From Streptomyces sp. MMG1121 (GTDB taxonomy: Bacteria; Actinomycetota; Actinomycetes; Streptomycetales; Streptomycetaceae): a DNA stretch of 64,000 nt. Every line of letters starts with the position of its first letter. Positions within the stretch are counted from its first letter, which is position 1. The notes under the pieces are model-generated. The model ran no database searches, was not told the DNA's origin, and saw nothing but the letters and a program-made list of their open reading frames with translations. The translations under genes were made by a program, and so were the position numbers. The DNA is taken from assembly GCF_001280015.1 (NCBI RefSeq), contig NZ_LGDV01000199.1, positions 1 through 64,000 of the forward strand, given 5' to 3'. This document shows positions 32,895 through 43,800 of this stretch, in pieces.

Positions 32895-34382
32895 ATGCGG
32901 AGCTGGGGGACGCTCACGGCCGTGTGCCTGGGCACGTTCATGCTGCTGCTGGACGTGACGATCGTGGTGGTGGCGCTGCCGGACATGGCCGGATCGCTGC
33001 ACGCGTCGCTGGGTGATCTGCAGTGGGTGGTCGACGGATACGCGCTCGCGCTGGCCGCGCTGCTGCTGGGAGCGGGGGCCGCCGCCGACATCCTGGGGCG
33101 GCGCCGGGTGCATGTGACGGGCGTGGTGCTGTTCGCGGTGGCGAGTCTGCTGTGCGGGCTCGCGTCGGGGCCGGACACGCTGGTGGCGGCGCGGGCACTG
33201 CAGGGCATCGGGGGCGCGGCGATGTTCGCGACGACGCTGCCTTTGCTGGGCTCCGTCTACCGGGGGCGGCAGCGCTCGGCGGCACTCGGGGTGTGGGGCG
33301 CGGTCAGCGGCGGGGCCGCGGCGGTCGGGCCGGTGCTGGGCGGGCTGATCACCGAGGGACCGGGCTGGCGGTGGATCTTCTTCGTGAACCTGCCGGTGAG
33401 CGTGGTCGCGGTGTGGCTGACGCTCCGTGCCGTCCCGGAGTCCCGCGGTCCGCGCGGGATGAGCGTCGACTGGGCGGGTACGGCTGCCTTCGCGCTGTTC
33501 GCGGGCGGTGCGACGTACGCCGTGGTGCGCGCCGGCGAGGACGGCTGGACGTCGGCCGCGACGCTGACGGCGTTCGCCTCGGCCGCGCTGGCGCTGGTGG
33601 TGTTCGTGCTGGTGGAACGGCGGGTGGCGCATCCGTTGCTGGACCTGTCGCTGCTGCGCCGGCCGGCGTTCGTCGGCGTGATGCTGGGCGGGTTCACGTT
33701 CAACGGGGTGGCGTTCGCCGGGATGGCCTATCTGTCGATCTGGATGCAGAGCCTGCTGGGCCTTTCGCCGGTGCGCGGCGGACTGACGCTGCTGCCGATG
33801 ACGGTGGCGTCGATGCTGGTCGCGGTGCTGGTGGGGCGGCTGCTGCACGGGGCGCCGGCCTGGCTGACGGTCGGCGGCGGGCTGCTGCTCATCGCCTCGG
33901 GCACCCTGTGCCAGGCGGTGCTGGACGCCGGTTCGGACTGGACGGCGCTGGTGCCGGGGTTCGTGCTGGTCGGCGTCGGCACCGGGTTCGTCGCACCGAC
34001 CGTGGCCGGGGCGGCGCTGGCGGCGGTGCCGCAGGAGCGGGCGGGGATGGCGGGCGGCGCGGTGAACACGGTCCGCCAGCTCGGGTACGCGCTCGGCGTG
34101 GCCGTCTTCGGCACCGTCCTCACCTCACGGATGACCGGCACGCTGCCGAGCGGCGCGGCCCACGCGCTGGCCGGCGGCGGAGCCGGGGCGCTGCGCGGAC
34201 ACGTCCCGGAGCACACGCTGCGCACCGCGTTCGCCTCGGGCCTGAACGGCGCGCTGGTGGTCGCGGGGCTGGCGGGAATGGTCGCGGCCGCCCTGGTCCT
34301 GCTGCTCGTACGGGCGGGGCGGCCCACGGCGCGTCCCGAGTCGGGCACGGTGCAGGACAAGCCGGTGGCGGTGCACCACTGA
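32895..34382 (+). CDS. DHA2-family MFS drug/proton antiporter
   Basis: 495 residues from ATG 32895, with GGGAGG eight bases upstream; the frame from 32811 starts earlier inside the divergent promoter. About 14 membrane helices. LLLDVTIVVVALPDMAGSL is the DHA2 motif D1, LGRRRVHVTGVVLF the loop 2-3 motif A, and GGAVNTVRQLGYALGVAVFGTV the motif C-like helix. It probably exports a hydrophobic or cationic compound using the proton gradient. Divergent from the Lrp gene. Confidence 0.9.
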   Translation: MRSWGTLTAVCLGTFMLLLDVTIVVVALPDMAGSLHASLGDLQWVVDGYALALAALLLGAGAAADILGRRRVHVTGVVLFAVASLLCGLASGPDTLVAARALQGIGGAAMFATTLPLLGSVYRGRQRSAALGVWGAVSGGAAAVGPVLGGLITEGPGWRWIFFVNLPVSVVAVWLTLRAVPESRGPRGMSVDWAGTAAFALFAGGATYAVVRAGEDGWTSAATLTAFASAALALVVFVLVERRVAHPLLDLSLLRRPAFVGVMLGGFTFNGVAFAGMAYLSIWMQSLLGLSPVRGGLTLLPMTVASMLVAVLVGRLLHGAPAWLTVGGGLLLIASGTLCQAVLDAGSDWTALVPGFVLVGVGTGFVAPTVAGAALAAVPQERAGMAGGAVNTVRQLGYALGVAVFGTVLTSRMTGTLPSGAAHALAGGGAGALRGHVPEHTLRTAFASGLNGALVVAGLAGMVAAALVLLLVRAGRPTARPESGTVQDKPVAVHH

Positions 34383-34708
34383 CGAGGGCGTACGGCGGCG
34401 GGGGCGGCTCGGGGAGCATGATGACTCCCGGGGCCGCCCTCGCCCCTGCGCGCGCTCGTGCGCCGACCGTCCCGAGGGGCGCCGTAGGCCGTAATCGGCC
34501 CGTACAGATTCGGTGGAGATTACGGTACCGAAACTTACCGACCCGTAAGTATTGTGTCCGGCCCTTCCCCATGTGCGGGCATTTTCCGGGCACCTCCCAG
34601 GGGAAACGTGAGGTATGCGCGGTTAACCACCCCCTCCCGCCCGGTGACGCCGTGGGGTAGCTTTCACCGCGCTGTGCCGAGCATCACGGGCGTGACCAAG
34701 CAGCGAGG
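34383..34708. promoter_or_regulatory. 326-bp intergenic region with inverted repeat ACTTAC-N6-GTAAGT
   Basis: Between the MFS exporter and the acyl-CoA synthetase. ACTTAC (34533-34538) and GTAAGT (34545-34550) form a perfect inverted repeat with a 6-bp spacer, next to GGTACC (34524-34529), in an AT-richer patch that probably holds the promoter of the synthetase. The half-site spacing suits a TetR-type fatty-acid regulator, but no such gene is adjacent. The remainder shows no ORF with protein-like content. Confidence 0.5.
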
Positions 34709-36562
34709 ATGCAGCGAGGATCGGGGAGCGAGGTTTTGCGCGAGTTCACCAACCCGCCGTTGGCGTCGGCGCCGCCGGTGGGCGGCCTGGCCGACATGGT
34801 CTTCGAGCATGCCCGGACGGACCCCACGCATATCGCCCTCGGCCGTAAGGACGCCGCCGGGCAGTGGCGGGACGTGACCGCCGCCGAGTTCCGCGACGAG
34901 GTCCTGGCCCTCGCCAAGGGCCTGCTCGCGCGCGGCATCCGCTTCGGCGACCGCGTCGCGATCATGTCCCGTACCCGCTACGAGTGGACCCTGTTCGACT
35001 TCGCGCTGTGGACCATCGGCGCCCAGGTAGTGCCCGTCTACCCCACCTCCTCGGCCGAACAGTGCTTCTGGATGCTCTACGACGCCGAGGTGTCCGCGGC
35101 GATCGTGGAGCACGAGGACCACGCGATGACCATCGCCACCGTCATCGACCGCCTCCCACAGCTGCGCCAGCTGTGGCAGCTGGACTCGGGCTGCGTACGG
35201 GAGCTGTACGACGCCGGCGCGCATCTGGACGACGAGATGGCGCACCGGCACCGGCAGGCCGTCACGCCGGACTCGGTCGCCACGATCATCTACACCTCGG
35301 GCACCACCGGCCGCCCCAAGGGCTGTGTCATCTCGCACGGGAACTTCATGTACGAGGCGGACACGATGATCCAGCGGTGGCAGCCGGTGTTCCACACCAA
35401 GAAGGACGACGAGGCGTCCACGCTGCTGTTCCTGCCGCTCGCGCATGTCTTCGGGCGGATGGTGGAGGTCGCCGCGATCCGCGGCCGGGTGCGTTTCGGG
35501 CACCAGCCGCAGCTGCACGCCGCCGCCCTGCTGCCCGATCTGGCCGCGTTCCGGCCGACGTTCATCCTGGCGGTGCCGTACATCTTCGAGAAGGTGTTCA
35601 ACGCCGCCCGCCGCAAGGCGGAGAAGGACGGCAGATCCGGGCCGTTCGAGAAGGCGGTGGACGTCGCGGTGAAGTACGCGGAGGCCGTCGAGGCGAAGGC
35701 ATGGGGCACCGGACCCGGCCCGTCGGCGGGGCTGCGCATGCAGCACCAGTTCTTCGACAAGGTCGTCTACGCCAAGGTCCGCGCCGCGATGGGCGGGCGG
35801 ATCCGGAACGCGATGTCCGGCGGTTCGGGGATGGACCGCCGGCTGGGGCTGTTCTTCGCGGGCGCGGGTGTGCAGATCTACGAGGGCTACGGCCTGACCG
35901 AGTCGACGGCCGCGGCCACCGCCAACCCGCCGGAGCGCACCCGCTACGGCACGGTCGGCCAGGCCATCCCCGGGGTGACCGTGCACATCGCGGACGACGG
36001 GGAGATCTGGCTGCGCGGCGGCAACGTCTTCCAGGGCTACCTCAACAACCCCAAGGCCACCGACGAGACCCTGCACGACGGCTGGCTCGCCACCGGCGAC
36101 CTCGGCACGCTGGACGAGGACGGCTATCTGACCATCACCGGCCGCAAGAAGGAGATCCTGGTGACCTCCGGCGGCAAGAGCGTCTCCCCCGGGGTGCTGG
36201 AGGAGCGGGTCCGTGAGCATCCGCTGGTCAACCAGTGCATCGTCGTCGGCAACGACCGGCCCTACATCGCCGCCCTGGTCACCCTCGACCAGGAGGCCGT
36301 CGAGCACTGGCTGCAGATGCGCGGCAAACCACGGATGACCCCGGCCCAGCTGGTGCGCGACGCCGACCTGGAGACGGAGGTGCGGCGGGCGGTGGTCGCC
36401 GCCAACACGCTCGTCTCGCAGGCCGAGTCGATCCGGACCTTCCGCATACTGGCGCAGCCGTTCACCGAGGAACACGGCCTGCTCACACCGTCGCTGAAGC
36501 TGAAGCGGAAAGCGATCGAGAAGGCGTACGGCAACGAGGTGGAGGCCCTCTACCAGACCTGA
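34709..36562 (+). CDS. long-chain fatty acid--CoA ligase (AMP-forming)
   Basis: 617 residues, usual for the FadD15-like actinobacterial group. ATP/AMP motif TIIYTSGTTGRPKGCVISHGN (A3), GYGLTES (A5), LATGDLG (A7) and GRKKEILVTSGGKSVSP (A8-A10 with the catalytic Lys region) are all present. It activates long-chain fatty acids to acyl-CoA via acyl-AMP for beta-oxidation or lipid synthesis. I took ATG 34709; TTG 34736 nearer the first conserved residues is possible. Monocistronic as seen, with a gene of opposite strand following. Confidence 0.9.
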   Translation: MQRGSGSEVLREFTNPPLASAPPVGGLADMVFEHARTDPTHIALGRKDAAGQWRDVTAAEFRDEVLALAKGLLARGIRFGDRVAIMSRTRYEWTLFDFALWTIGAQVVPVYPTSSAEQCFWMLYDAEVSAAIVEHEDHAMTIATVIDRLPQLRQLWQLDSGCVRELYDAGAHLDDEMAHRHRQAVTPDSVATIIYTSGTTGRPKGCVISHGNFMYEADTMIQRWQPVFHTKKDDEASTLLFLPLAHVFGRMVEVAAIRGRVRFGHQPQLHAAALLPDLAAFRPTFILAVPYIFEKVFNAARRKAEKDGRSGPFEKAVDVAVKYAEAVEAKAWGTGPGPSAGLRMQHQFFDKVVYAKVRAAMGGRIRNAMSGGSGMDRRLGLFFAGAGVQIYEGYGLTESTAAATANPPERTRYGTVGQAIPGVTVHIADDGEIWLRGGNVFQGYLNNPKATDETLHDGWLATGDLGTLDEDGYLTITGRKKEILVTSGGKSVSPGVLEERVREHPLVNQCIVVGNDRPYIAALVTLDQEAVEHWLQMRGKPRMTPAQLVRDADLETEVRRAVVAANTLVSQAESIRTFRILAQPFTEEHGLLTPSLKLKRKAIEKAYGNEVEALYQT

Positions 36563-36591
36563 CACCTCGTCACCTGATCACCCCTTCCGTG

Positions 36592-38625
36592 TCACTTGAC
36601 CGTCACGCGGAAGATCTTGTCGGATCCGTCCGCGGCACCTCCGTTGTTGTCGCAGTTGGTGGTGGACAGCCACAGCTCGTCGGCGCCCGGCACCTTGGTG
36701 ACCGTGCGCAGCCGGCCGTAGGAGCCGACGTAGTACGCGGTCGGCGTGCCGACGTTCTCGGTGTCGCCGTTGATGGGGATGCGCCACAGGCGTTCGCCGC
36801 GCAGGGAGGCCATGTAGACGACGTTGCGGACGATCGCGATGCCGCTCGGCGAGGCCTCGTTCACGTTCCAGGTGGCCTTGGGGTTGGTCATGCCGGCGAC
36901 GCTGCAGGTGCCCTCGCAGGTCGGCCAGCCGTAGTTGGCACCGGGCTTGATGAGGTTGAGTTCGTCCTTGGAGCTGTTGCCGAACTCGGCCTCCCACAGC
37001 CGCCCGTTGCGGTCGAAGGCGAGGCCCTGCGGATTGCGGTGGCCCAGGGAGTAGACGTAGTTGCCGAACGGGTTGCCGGGGGCCGGCTTGCCGTCGGTGG
37101 TCATGCGCAGGACCTTGCCGTTCAGGGAGTTCTTGTCCTGCGCGAGATCGGGCGTCTGGGCCTCTCCGGTGGAGACGTAGAGATAGCCGTCGGGGCCGAA
37201 CAGGAGGCGGCCGCCGTTGTGGTAGCGGTTCTTCTTGATGCCCTGGAGCAGCACCTTGTAGTCGCCCAGCTTGGTGCCGTCGTAGGTCATGCGCACGACC
37301 CGGTTGCCCTCGACGGCGGTGTGCATGAAGTAGACGTAGTGGTTCGTCTCCCACTTCGGGTCGACCGCGACGCCGAGCAGACCGCCCTCGCCATTGGTGG
37401 TGACGGCGTTGGGGACCGTACCCACCTGCGTCTTCGTCCCGCTCTTGGTCAGCTTCCACACCCGGAAGCCGTCCCGCTCGGTGACCAGGGCGCTCTGGCC
37501 GTCGGGCATCCAGTAGGTGCCCCAGGGGATGGTCCAGCCGGTGGAGAGCGTCGCGATGGAGGAGGGGACTCCGCCGTCGTCCGCGGCGCAGGCCTTGGTG
37601 GTGAAGGCGACCGTGTTGCCCGGTGGCGAGACATTGCCGGCGGCGTCGCGGGCGACGACGTTCAGGCTGTACGGGCTGTTGCAGGCGAGCCCGGTGAGCG
37701 TGGTGGACGTGCCGCTGGTGACGGTCTTGTAGACGGTGCTGCCGCTGCGTATGTCGTAGGCGGTGACCGCACGGTCGTCGGTCGAGGCCCCCCAGCTGAG
37801 ATCGACGGTGTTGGACGTGACGGCGGCCGTGCGCAAGGTACCGGGCGCGGTCGGCGGTGTGGTGTCGGAGCTGGGCTTGGTCGTGCAGTCGACGACCGGG
37901 CTGGCGGGCGAGGTGTTGCCCGCCGCGTCACGGCCGATGACCGTGAGGTCGTAGGTGGTGTTCGGGGTGAGCCCGGTCAGCGTCCGGGTGGTGGTGTCGC
38001 CCGGTGCCTCGCCGATCTTGTTGCCGTGCTCGTACAGGTCGTACGCCGCGACCCCCGTGTCGTCCGTCGACGCACCCCAGGACAGGGTCAGCCGGTCCTC
38101 CCCGATGTCCGAGCAGGAGGGTTGCCCGGGGCGGCTGGGAGCCTGGGTGTCGGTCGCGGCGGCGAGGCTCACGCGGTCCAGGTTGGGCCCGCCGTCGGCC
38201 GTGGTCGCAGTCGCCCGGATCTTGTGCGTGCCCGCCGCCAGCGTGACGCTGACGGCCTTGGTCGCCCAGGTGTTCCAGTCGGCGGTGGCCGGGAAGGAGA
38301 CCGCGGGCGCCACGACGGTGCCGTCGACGGAGAGGTCCATCGGCCGGTCGACGGAGGTGCCGTTGGCGTACCGCAGGATGACCGACGCCGGGCCCGCGGC
38401 GGCCGCGGAGACCGTGAACTCCACATAGGAGCCCTTGACGTTGGTGTAGTCGACGAAACCGGTTCCGGTGTAGCCGGTGTGGTTGGTGGCGACGGTGCCC
38501 TGGGAGATCAGGGCGTCCTCGGCCTGGTAGTCGCCGGCCGCGAGGGCGGTGCCCTGGTTCAGTGCGGCCAGCGGCAGTGCGAGCACCGCGGCCAGGCCGT
38601 AGGGCAGAACTCTCCTGATGTTCAT
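36592..38625 (-). CDS. secreted PQQ-type sorbosone/glucose dehydrogenase with CBM6-like and two Fn3 domains
   Basis: 677 residues. Signal peptide MNIRRVLPYGLAAVLALPLAAL ... ALAA. Residues about 30-155 are a CBM6-like beta-sandwich (YQAEDALISQGTV ... LDRVSLA); two fibronectin III domains follow (about 165-255 and 265-350, each with LSWGASTDD). Residues about 370-677 are a six-bladed GSDH-type propeller (LATGWTIPWG-like start, NGEGGLLGVAVDP, YHNGGRLLFGPDGYLYVSTGEA, LGHRNPQGLAFD, EFGNSSKDELN). These enzymes oxidise sugars with PQQ outside the membrane. It is the last gene of the operon that starts with pqqA, 14 bp after GH27-GH18. Confidence 0.87.
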   Translation of the reverse strand: MNIRRVLPYGLAAVLALPLAALNQGTALAAGDYQAEDALISQGTVATNHTGYTGTGFVDYTNVKGSYVEFTVSAAAAGPASVILRYANGTSVDRPMDLSVDGTVVAPAVSFPATADWNTWATKAVSVTLAAGTHKIRATATTADGGPNLDRVSLAAATDTQAPSRPGQPSCSDIGEDRLTLSWGASTDDTGVAAYDLYEHGNKIGEAPGDTTTRTLTGLTPNTTYDLTVIGRDAAGNTSPASPVVDCTTKPSSDTTPPTAPGTLRTAAVTSNTVDLSWGASTDDRAVTAYDIRSGSTVYKTVTSGTSTTLTGLACNSPYSLNVVARDAAGNVSPPGNTVAFTTKACAADDGGVPSSIATLSTGWTIPWGTYWMPDGQSALVTERDGFRVWKLTKSGTKTQVGTVPNAVTTNGEGGLLGVAVDPKWETNHYVYFMHTAVEGNRVVRMTYDGTKLGDYKVLLQGIKKNRYHNGGRLLFGPDGYLYVSTGEAQTPDLAQDKNSLNGKVLRMTTDGKPAPGNPFGNYVYSLGHRNPQGLAFDRNGRLWEAEFGNSSKDELNLIKPGANYGWPTCEGTCSVAGMTNPKATWNVNEASPSGIAIVRNVVYMASLRGERLWRIPINGDTENVGTPTAYYVGSYGRLRTVTKVPGADELWLSTTNCDNNGGAADGSDKIFRVTVK

Positions 38626-38639
38626 GGCTGTTGTTCCCC

Positions 38640-40889
38640 TCAGCCCGTGTACCGGGCGAAGACCTTGAGGTAGTCGTACGCCTGCTGCGACACACCGCTG
38701 CAGGAGTCGCCGTCGGTGCCGGAGCCGCAGGCCCGGTCGCGGTTGACGGCCCAGTAGGTGAGGCGGCCGATGTGGTGCTGCTGGGCGTAGCCGAGCATGG
38801 TCGCGAAGTCGGCGACGCGGACCCGCTCGCCGGAGTCGTCGGTCCTGCCGTTCATGGACGACAGCCCGATGTGGGCGTAGGCGGTGGCGTCGCTGTAGCC
38901 GTAGGCCGACTTGACCCGGGCCTTGAGGCCCTCCATCGCCCGGGTGGTGAGGGTGCCCATGTTCGTGGTGCCGCCGCCGAAGTCGAACGGCATGACGCAC
39001 CAGACGTCGTTCTGCAGACCGGACGCGGCGGCGCGCTTGATCATGTCGACGCCGGTCGCGTCGGGGCCGCCGGTGGTCGTGCCGAAGGTGATGACGGTCT
39101 TCAGGCCGGGGTTGTTCGCCTTGACCGTCTTCAGCGCGTCGACGACGCGTTGCCGGACGGTGGCGCTGGACCACTCGGTGTTCTCGATGTCGATGTCGAG
39201 GGCCTTCAGCCTGTAGGCGTTGATGACCTTTTGGTACGCCCCCGCGAGTGCGGAGGCGTCGGCGCACTTCTCGCCGAGCTTGGCGCCGCTCCAGCCGCCG
39301 ACGGAGACCACCACGTCACCGCCGGCCGCCCGGATCGCGTTGATCTTCGCCTGGTCGTCTCCGCCGGTCAGCGGGCGCGAGCCGTCCCACTTGGGGGTGC
39401 AGCCGCCGTCGGACAGGACGAAGGCGAGGGTGAACCACTTGACGCCGGTCGCCGACATCACCGAGGTGGGGTCCTGCGGGTTGCCCCAGCCCAGGTACTC
39501 GTAGGGGGCGACGGCGAAGCCCGGCGAAGCCGCCGCCGGCCTCGCGGCGCCGGCCGGCTTCACCCGGATGAGGCGGGTCTCCCCCGGGCGCAGGGTGGCG
39601 CTGTAGGAGCCGGCGACCGTGCCCTTGTGGGCGCCGGACCACAGGTCGGTGACGTCGCCGGAGCCGGTGAAGCCGATCTGGGACCAGTTCACGCCGACCG
39701 CGGCGGAGCCGGAGGTCCCGGTGTTGAACAGGGCCACCACATAGGCGCCGTCGCTCTCGCGTTTGCTCCAGACCTGCTGGGCGCCGCTGTTCACCACCCG
39801 CTTCGCCGCGACGCCGTCCTGGTCGACGCCGATCAGCCGGTCGTTGGTGAGCATCGCCTTGTCGACCGGGTCGAGGTGGGTGAGGTCGGTGCCGAGGAGC
39901 AGCGGTGCTGCCGCCATCGACCACAGCGTGAACTGCGAGCGGCGCTGGTCGGAGCTGAGCCCGGCCCGGTCGCCGTTGCCGATCTCCAGGGAGTCGAGGT
40001 CGTTCCAGCCGCCGGGACCGGCGTACGGCTGCCAGGAGGCCGCCGAGTCGAAGCGTTTGGTGACATGGGACCAGTCGGTGAGCAGATAGCCGCTGCCGTC
40101 TGGGCCCGGGCCGCAGTAGCACTCGACGTCGCCCTGGGTGCGCCAGCTGTTGGCGAGCGTGCGCCAGGTGGTGGCGTGGTCGATCGGCAGGTTGTTGGAC
40201 AGGGCGAAGGTGATCGGCCGGCCGGTGGCGCGCAGGGCCTCGTCCCAGGCCTGGACGTCGGCGACGTCCTGGCTTCCCACGCCGTCGATCTTCAGGTAGT
40301 CGACCCCCCACGAGGCGAACTGGCGGGCCCAGGAGTTCACGAACTCCTGGGCGCCGGGCTTGGCGTAGTCGAGGGCGTACATGTTCTTGCAGTTGTAGTT
40401 CTTCTCCGTCTTCGAGGTGTCCGCGATGTCCTTCGCGTGATACGACGTGCCCTCGACCGGGGTGTTCTCCAGGACGGCGTTCTTCGCGATGCCGGGGGTG
40501 ACGTAGAAGCCGAACTTCAGGCCCTTGGCGTGGACGTAGTCCGCAAGGGACTTGATGCCGTCCGGGAACTTGGCGGGGTCGGCGCTCCAGCGGCCGTGGC
40601 CGTCGACCACGAAGCCGTTGCCGTCGCACTTCTGCCAGAAGTCGTCGAGGTTGACCTGGACGAAGCCGTGCCGGGCCAGACCGGACGAGACCAGGGCGTC
40701 GGCCTGGGCCTTGATGGTGGCCTCGGTGGGCTGCCGGCGTACGAAGCTCCAGCTGCTCCAGCCCATGGCGGGCCGGGCCGACTGGCCGTTGTCGGAGGCG
40801 GCCGCGGGGTGCGCGGTGCCCATGAGGGGTACGGCGGCGGCGACGAGCAGGCCGGCCGCTGCCGCCGTGAGGGTGCGGAGCCGGTTCAT
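38640..40889 (-). CDS. secreted bimodular glycosidase: GH27-like alpha-galactosidase plus GH18-like domain
   Basis: 749 residues with a Sec signal (MNRLRTLTAAAAGLLVAAAVPL). Residues about 40-430 match GH27: RPAMGWSSWSF, FVQVNLDDFWQ, nucleophile Asp in WGVDYLKIDGVGSQ, and GGWNDLDSLEIGNG for the acid/base. Residues about 455-749 resemble a bacterial GH18/endo-hexosaminidase fold with VVVSVGGWSG and ALDIDIENTEW (DxDxE motif, Glu the proton donor). So alpha-galactosidase and a second retaining activity are joined. The upstream gene's stop overlaps this ATG (40886-40889). Confidence 0.82.
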   Translation of the reverse strand: MNRLRTLTAAAAGLLVAAAVPLMGTAHPAAASDNGQSARPAMGWSSWSFVRRQPTEATIKAQADALVSSGLARHGFVQVNLDDFWQKCDGNGFVVDGHGRWSADPAKFPDGIKSLADYVHAKGLKFGFYVTPGIAKNAVLENTPVEGTSYHAKDIADTSKTEKNYNCKNMYALDYAKPGAQEFVNSWARQFASWGVDYLKIDGVGSQDVADVQAWDEALRATGRPITFALSNNLPIDHATTWRTLANSWRTQGDVECYCGPGPDGSGYLLTDWSHVTKRFDSAASWQPYAGPGGWNDLDSLEIGNGDRAGLSSDQRRSQFTLWSMAAAPLLLGTDLTHLDPVDKAMLTNDRLIGVDQDGVAAKRVVNSGAQQVWSKRESDGAYVVALFNTGTSGSAAVGVNWSQIGFTGSGDVTDLWSGAHKGTVAGSYSATLRPGETRLIRVKPAGAARPAAASPGFAVAPYEYLGWGNPQDPTSVMSATGVKWFTLAFVLSDGGCTPKWDGSRPLTGGDDQAKINAIRAAGGDVVVSVGGWSGAKLGEKCADASALAGAYQKVINAYRLKALDIDIENTEWSSATVRQRVVDALKTVKANNPGLKTVITFGTTTGGPDATGVDMIKRAAASGLQNDVWCVMPFDFGGGTTNMGTLTTRAMEGLKARVKSAYGYSDATAYAHIGLSSMNGRTDDSGERVRVADFATMLGYAQQHHIGRLTYWAVNRDRACGSGTDGDSCSGVSQQAYDYLKVFARYTG

Positions 40890-43800
40890 GGACGGTGTCC
40901 CTCCTTCACGGCGGGTGTGGCGTAGGCGGTGCCGATCCAGGCCTCGTCGATCCGCAGCCGCTGGTAGCGGGTGGTGTCGGTGGCGGCGGCCCAGGTGGAG
41001 TCGACCTCCAGTCGGACGTAGCGGGCGGTGGCGCCGGTCAGGCCGACGCTCTGCACACCGCGGGCGCTGGGGAGTTGACCGCTCTTGACGGCGCTGCCCC
41101 AGTGGGTTCCGTCGCTGCTGAGGAACACCTTGTACGCCTTGATCCGCGCGGACTGCTCGGTGGCGGAGCGGGCGTAGGCGACGGAGTCCTCGCGCTGGTT
41201 GAGCCCGAGGTAGCGGACCTTCTTGGCCGAGCCGAGGTCGAAGGTGAGGGTGACGGGCAACGTCTTGTCGTTGTCCCAGTAGGTGAGGTAGTCGCCGTCG
41301 CCGGCGGCTGATGCGGGGTGGCCGCTCGCGGAGGCGCCCGCGCTCACCGTGACGCCGGTCGCGATGCCCTGGCGCCCCGCGGTGATCACCTTGAAGACCG
41401 TGTCGTACGGATCCCAGCCACCGAGGCCGCTGAGGGTGAGCACACCACCGGACTGCGACCAGGAAACGGCCTTGCCGGTACGCAGGTCGGTGACCGAGGC
41501 GATGCGGTAGCCGTTGTCACGCAGCCGCAGGGTGGAGGTGCTCGGTGGGGTGAGGACGTGGATGTACTGCCGGTTCGGGTCGTCCTTGGCGATGGTGGTG
41601 ACGCCGTGGGCGCCGTCGTTCCAGAAGCCGGGTGCGAGGCCGCCGTACATGTAGCCGCCGCCCTCGGTGCCGTGCAGGGACTCCCAGATCGGGTCGAGAT
41701 AGGAGTCGGCGAAGTTGTTGAAGGCGGCTTGGTTCGCCGGGAACTTGCCGTTGACCTGGGCGGTCTCGGCCATCAGGGCCTTGACCGAGGAGCCCGCGTT
41801 GGTGACGAGCCGGCCGAGGGTGAGCGAGCGGTCGACCGTGGGGTCGGACCCGTCGTACCACCAGGCGCCGGTCGAGGGCAGTTTGAAGTCGGCCTCGGTG
41901 AGGCGGGGCTGGGCGGTGTAGACGGCCTGCGGGTAGTCGTACGCCGGCGTCATGCCCGTCTTCTGCTCATTGCTGATCATGTCCATGATCGGCGTGTCCT
42001 CGTTGTTGTTGCTGAGCGTGTAGTTGGGTCGCTTCTGGTAGATCTGCGCATAGAGGTTGTGGCTCTCCCAGTACGCGTTGTCGTTGTCGATCCAGAAGCC
42101 GCCGAGGTCCGGGTAGCGGTCCATGACCTCGAAGAAGTTGTCGTACGAGAACTGCCCGAAGCCGTCGCGGGTGGTCAGGTCGACGTTCTTGCCCATGTAG
42201 GCGGAGTAGGCGGCCGAGTCGAGCCATTCGTGGCCGCCCTCGTCGTGCCACTGCGGGTCGTCGGTCATGTAGAGGATGACCTTCATGCCCTTGGCCTTGG
42301 CGGCCTTGATCAGCTCGCCGAGGAAGTCCCGCTTGGTGGAGCAGGAGCCGGGGATCTTCGACGGCCAGGGGCGGGCGTAGCCGAGCCGGCTGTGGAAGGT
42401 CGCCAGCACGATGTACTGCGTGTGCAGTTTCCGGGCCTCGTTCACCCAGTAGTCCGGCGTCCAGCCGCCGTCCGTGACGTCCTTCTCCCAGGCGGCGCAA
42501 CTGGTGTGCGCGGGGGCGGTGCGCAGCCCCCAGTGCAGGAAGAGACCGCCGACGGAGGCGCGCAGGAAGGCCTGGCGGGGGTTGTCCAGGTCCAGCGGAC
42601 GGGCCGGCGTCGTGCAGTTCTCGCTCGATCCGCTCCCCGACACCCGCAGCGCGGCGCCGGTGGTGCTGTGGCTGTCGGCCAGGCAGTAGCCCGTGACGTT
42701 CTGGAAGCCCACGTCGTGTGGTGACCTGGTGCCCTGCTGCGCGGTGAACCGGGTCAGCCGGACATCGCTCGCCGCGTTGGCGATGACGGCGGGGCGGCCG
42801 TCGTCGGCGGCGTACCGCACACCGCTGTCGGTGAACTGTACGCCGTCGACATCGTGCAGATACCAGCCGTACGCGGGCCGGGTCCCGATGCTCTTCGGGT
42901 TGTAGTCCTTCGGGTCGTTGCTCGGCACACCGGTGGACATGGTGCCGTTGCCGCCCGGGACCGTGATGTTGACGTGCGTGAAGGTGATCCCGCTGATCCG
43001 GTGACCGTTCTCGCCCCACAGGGTCGGGCTGAACGAGGGGCTGTTGCCGGTCGCCGTGATGTTGTCGTACGTGACATCGCTGATCGATCCGACACCCGGA
43101 CCGTTCCCGCATCGTCTGCGCGTGCCGATCTTCTCCATGATCGGCGAGTGCACGCCGGTCATCGTGATGTCGCGGTAGTGGACGTCGGAGATCTTCGCGC
43201 CGTCCATGGAGACCATGCCGAGCCCGGACTTGTCGGCGCCCTCGATGCGGATCTTCTCGAACTGGTAGTCCGAGAAGTCGCCGCAGGTCTCCGAGCCGAA
43301 CATCAGGGCGTTGCAGCAGCGCGCCGACAGCACCGAATCGCTCACCCGCACATGGCCGCTCGGCAGCTTGGCGCCGAGGGCGTAGTCGCTCTTGAAGACC
43401 AGGGCGTCGTCGTTGGCGGAGATGTGCGCGTTGGTGATCGTGGCGTTGGTGGTGGAGATGACGTTCCAGCCATCGCGGTCACTCGCGGTGTCGATGGTCA
43501 GATGGTCGGAGACCACGTTCGTGCAGCCGTTGATCAGGGCGGCGAAGTGGCCGCCACGGCGCAGGGTGAGGCCGTCGCCGAGGCGCAGTCCGTCGCAGCG
43601 GGTCAGCGAGAGGATCTTGTCGGCCTGACCGGACTTGGGGTTGCCGGTGATCAGGTTGCCCGCGCCGTCGATGACCCCGTCGCCGGTGAAGCCGATGTCG
43701 GTCAGCTTGTCCCCGTAGATCATCGCGTTGTGGAAGTGGCTGTGTCCGTAGTCCTGGTACTTGTCGTTCGGGTTGGACTCGGGCGGGTCGTAGGTGTTCG

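Noticed and set aside
36235..40925. Very long plus-strand ORFs (812 and 764 residues) opposite the sugar dehydrogenase and GH27 genes
   Set aside because: High-GC antisense shadows: low-complexity Gly/Val/Asp/Arg strings, while the minus strand carries clear enzymes with signal peptides.
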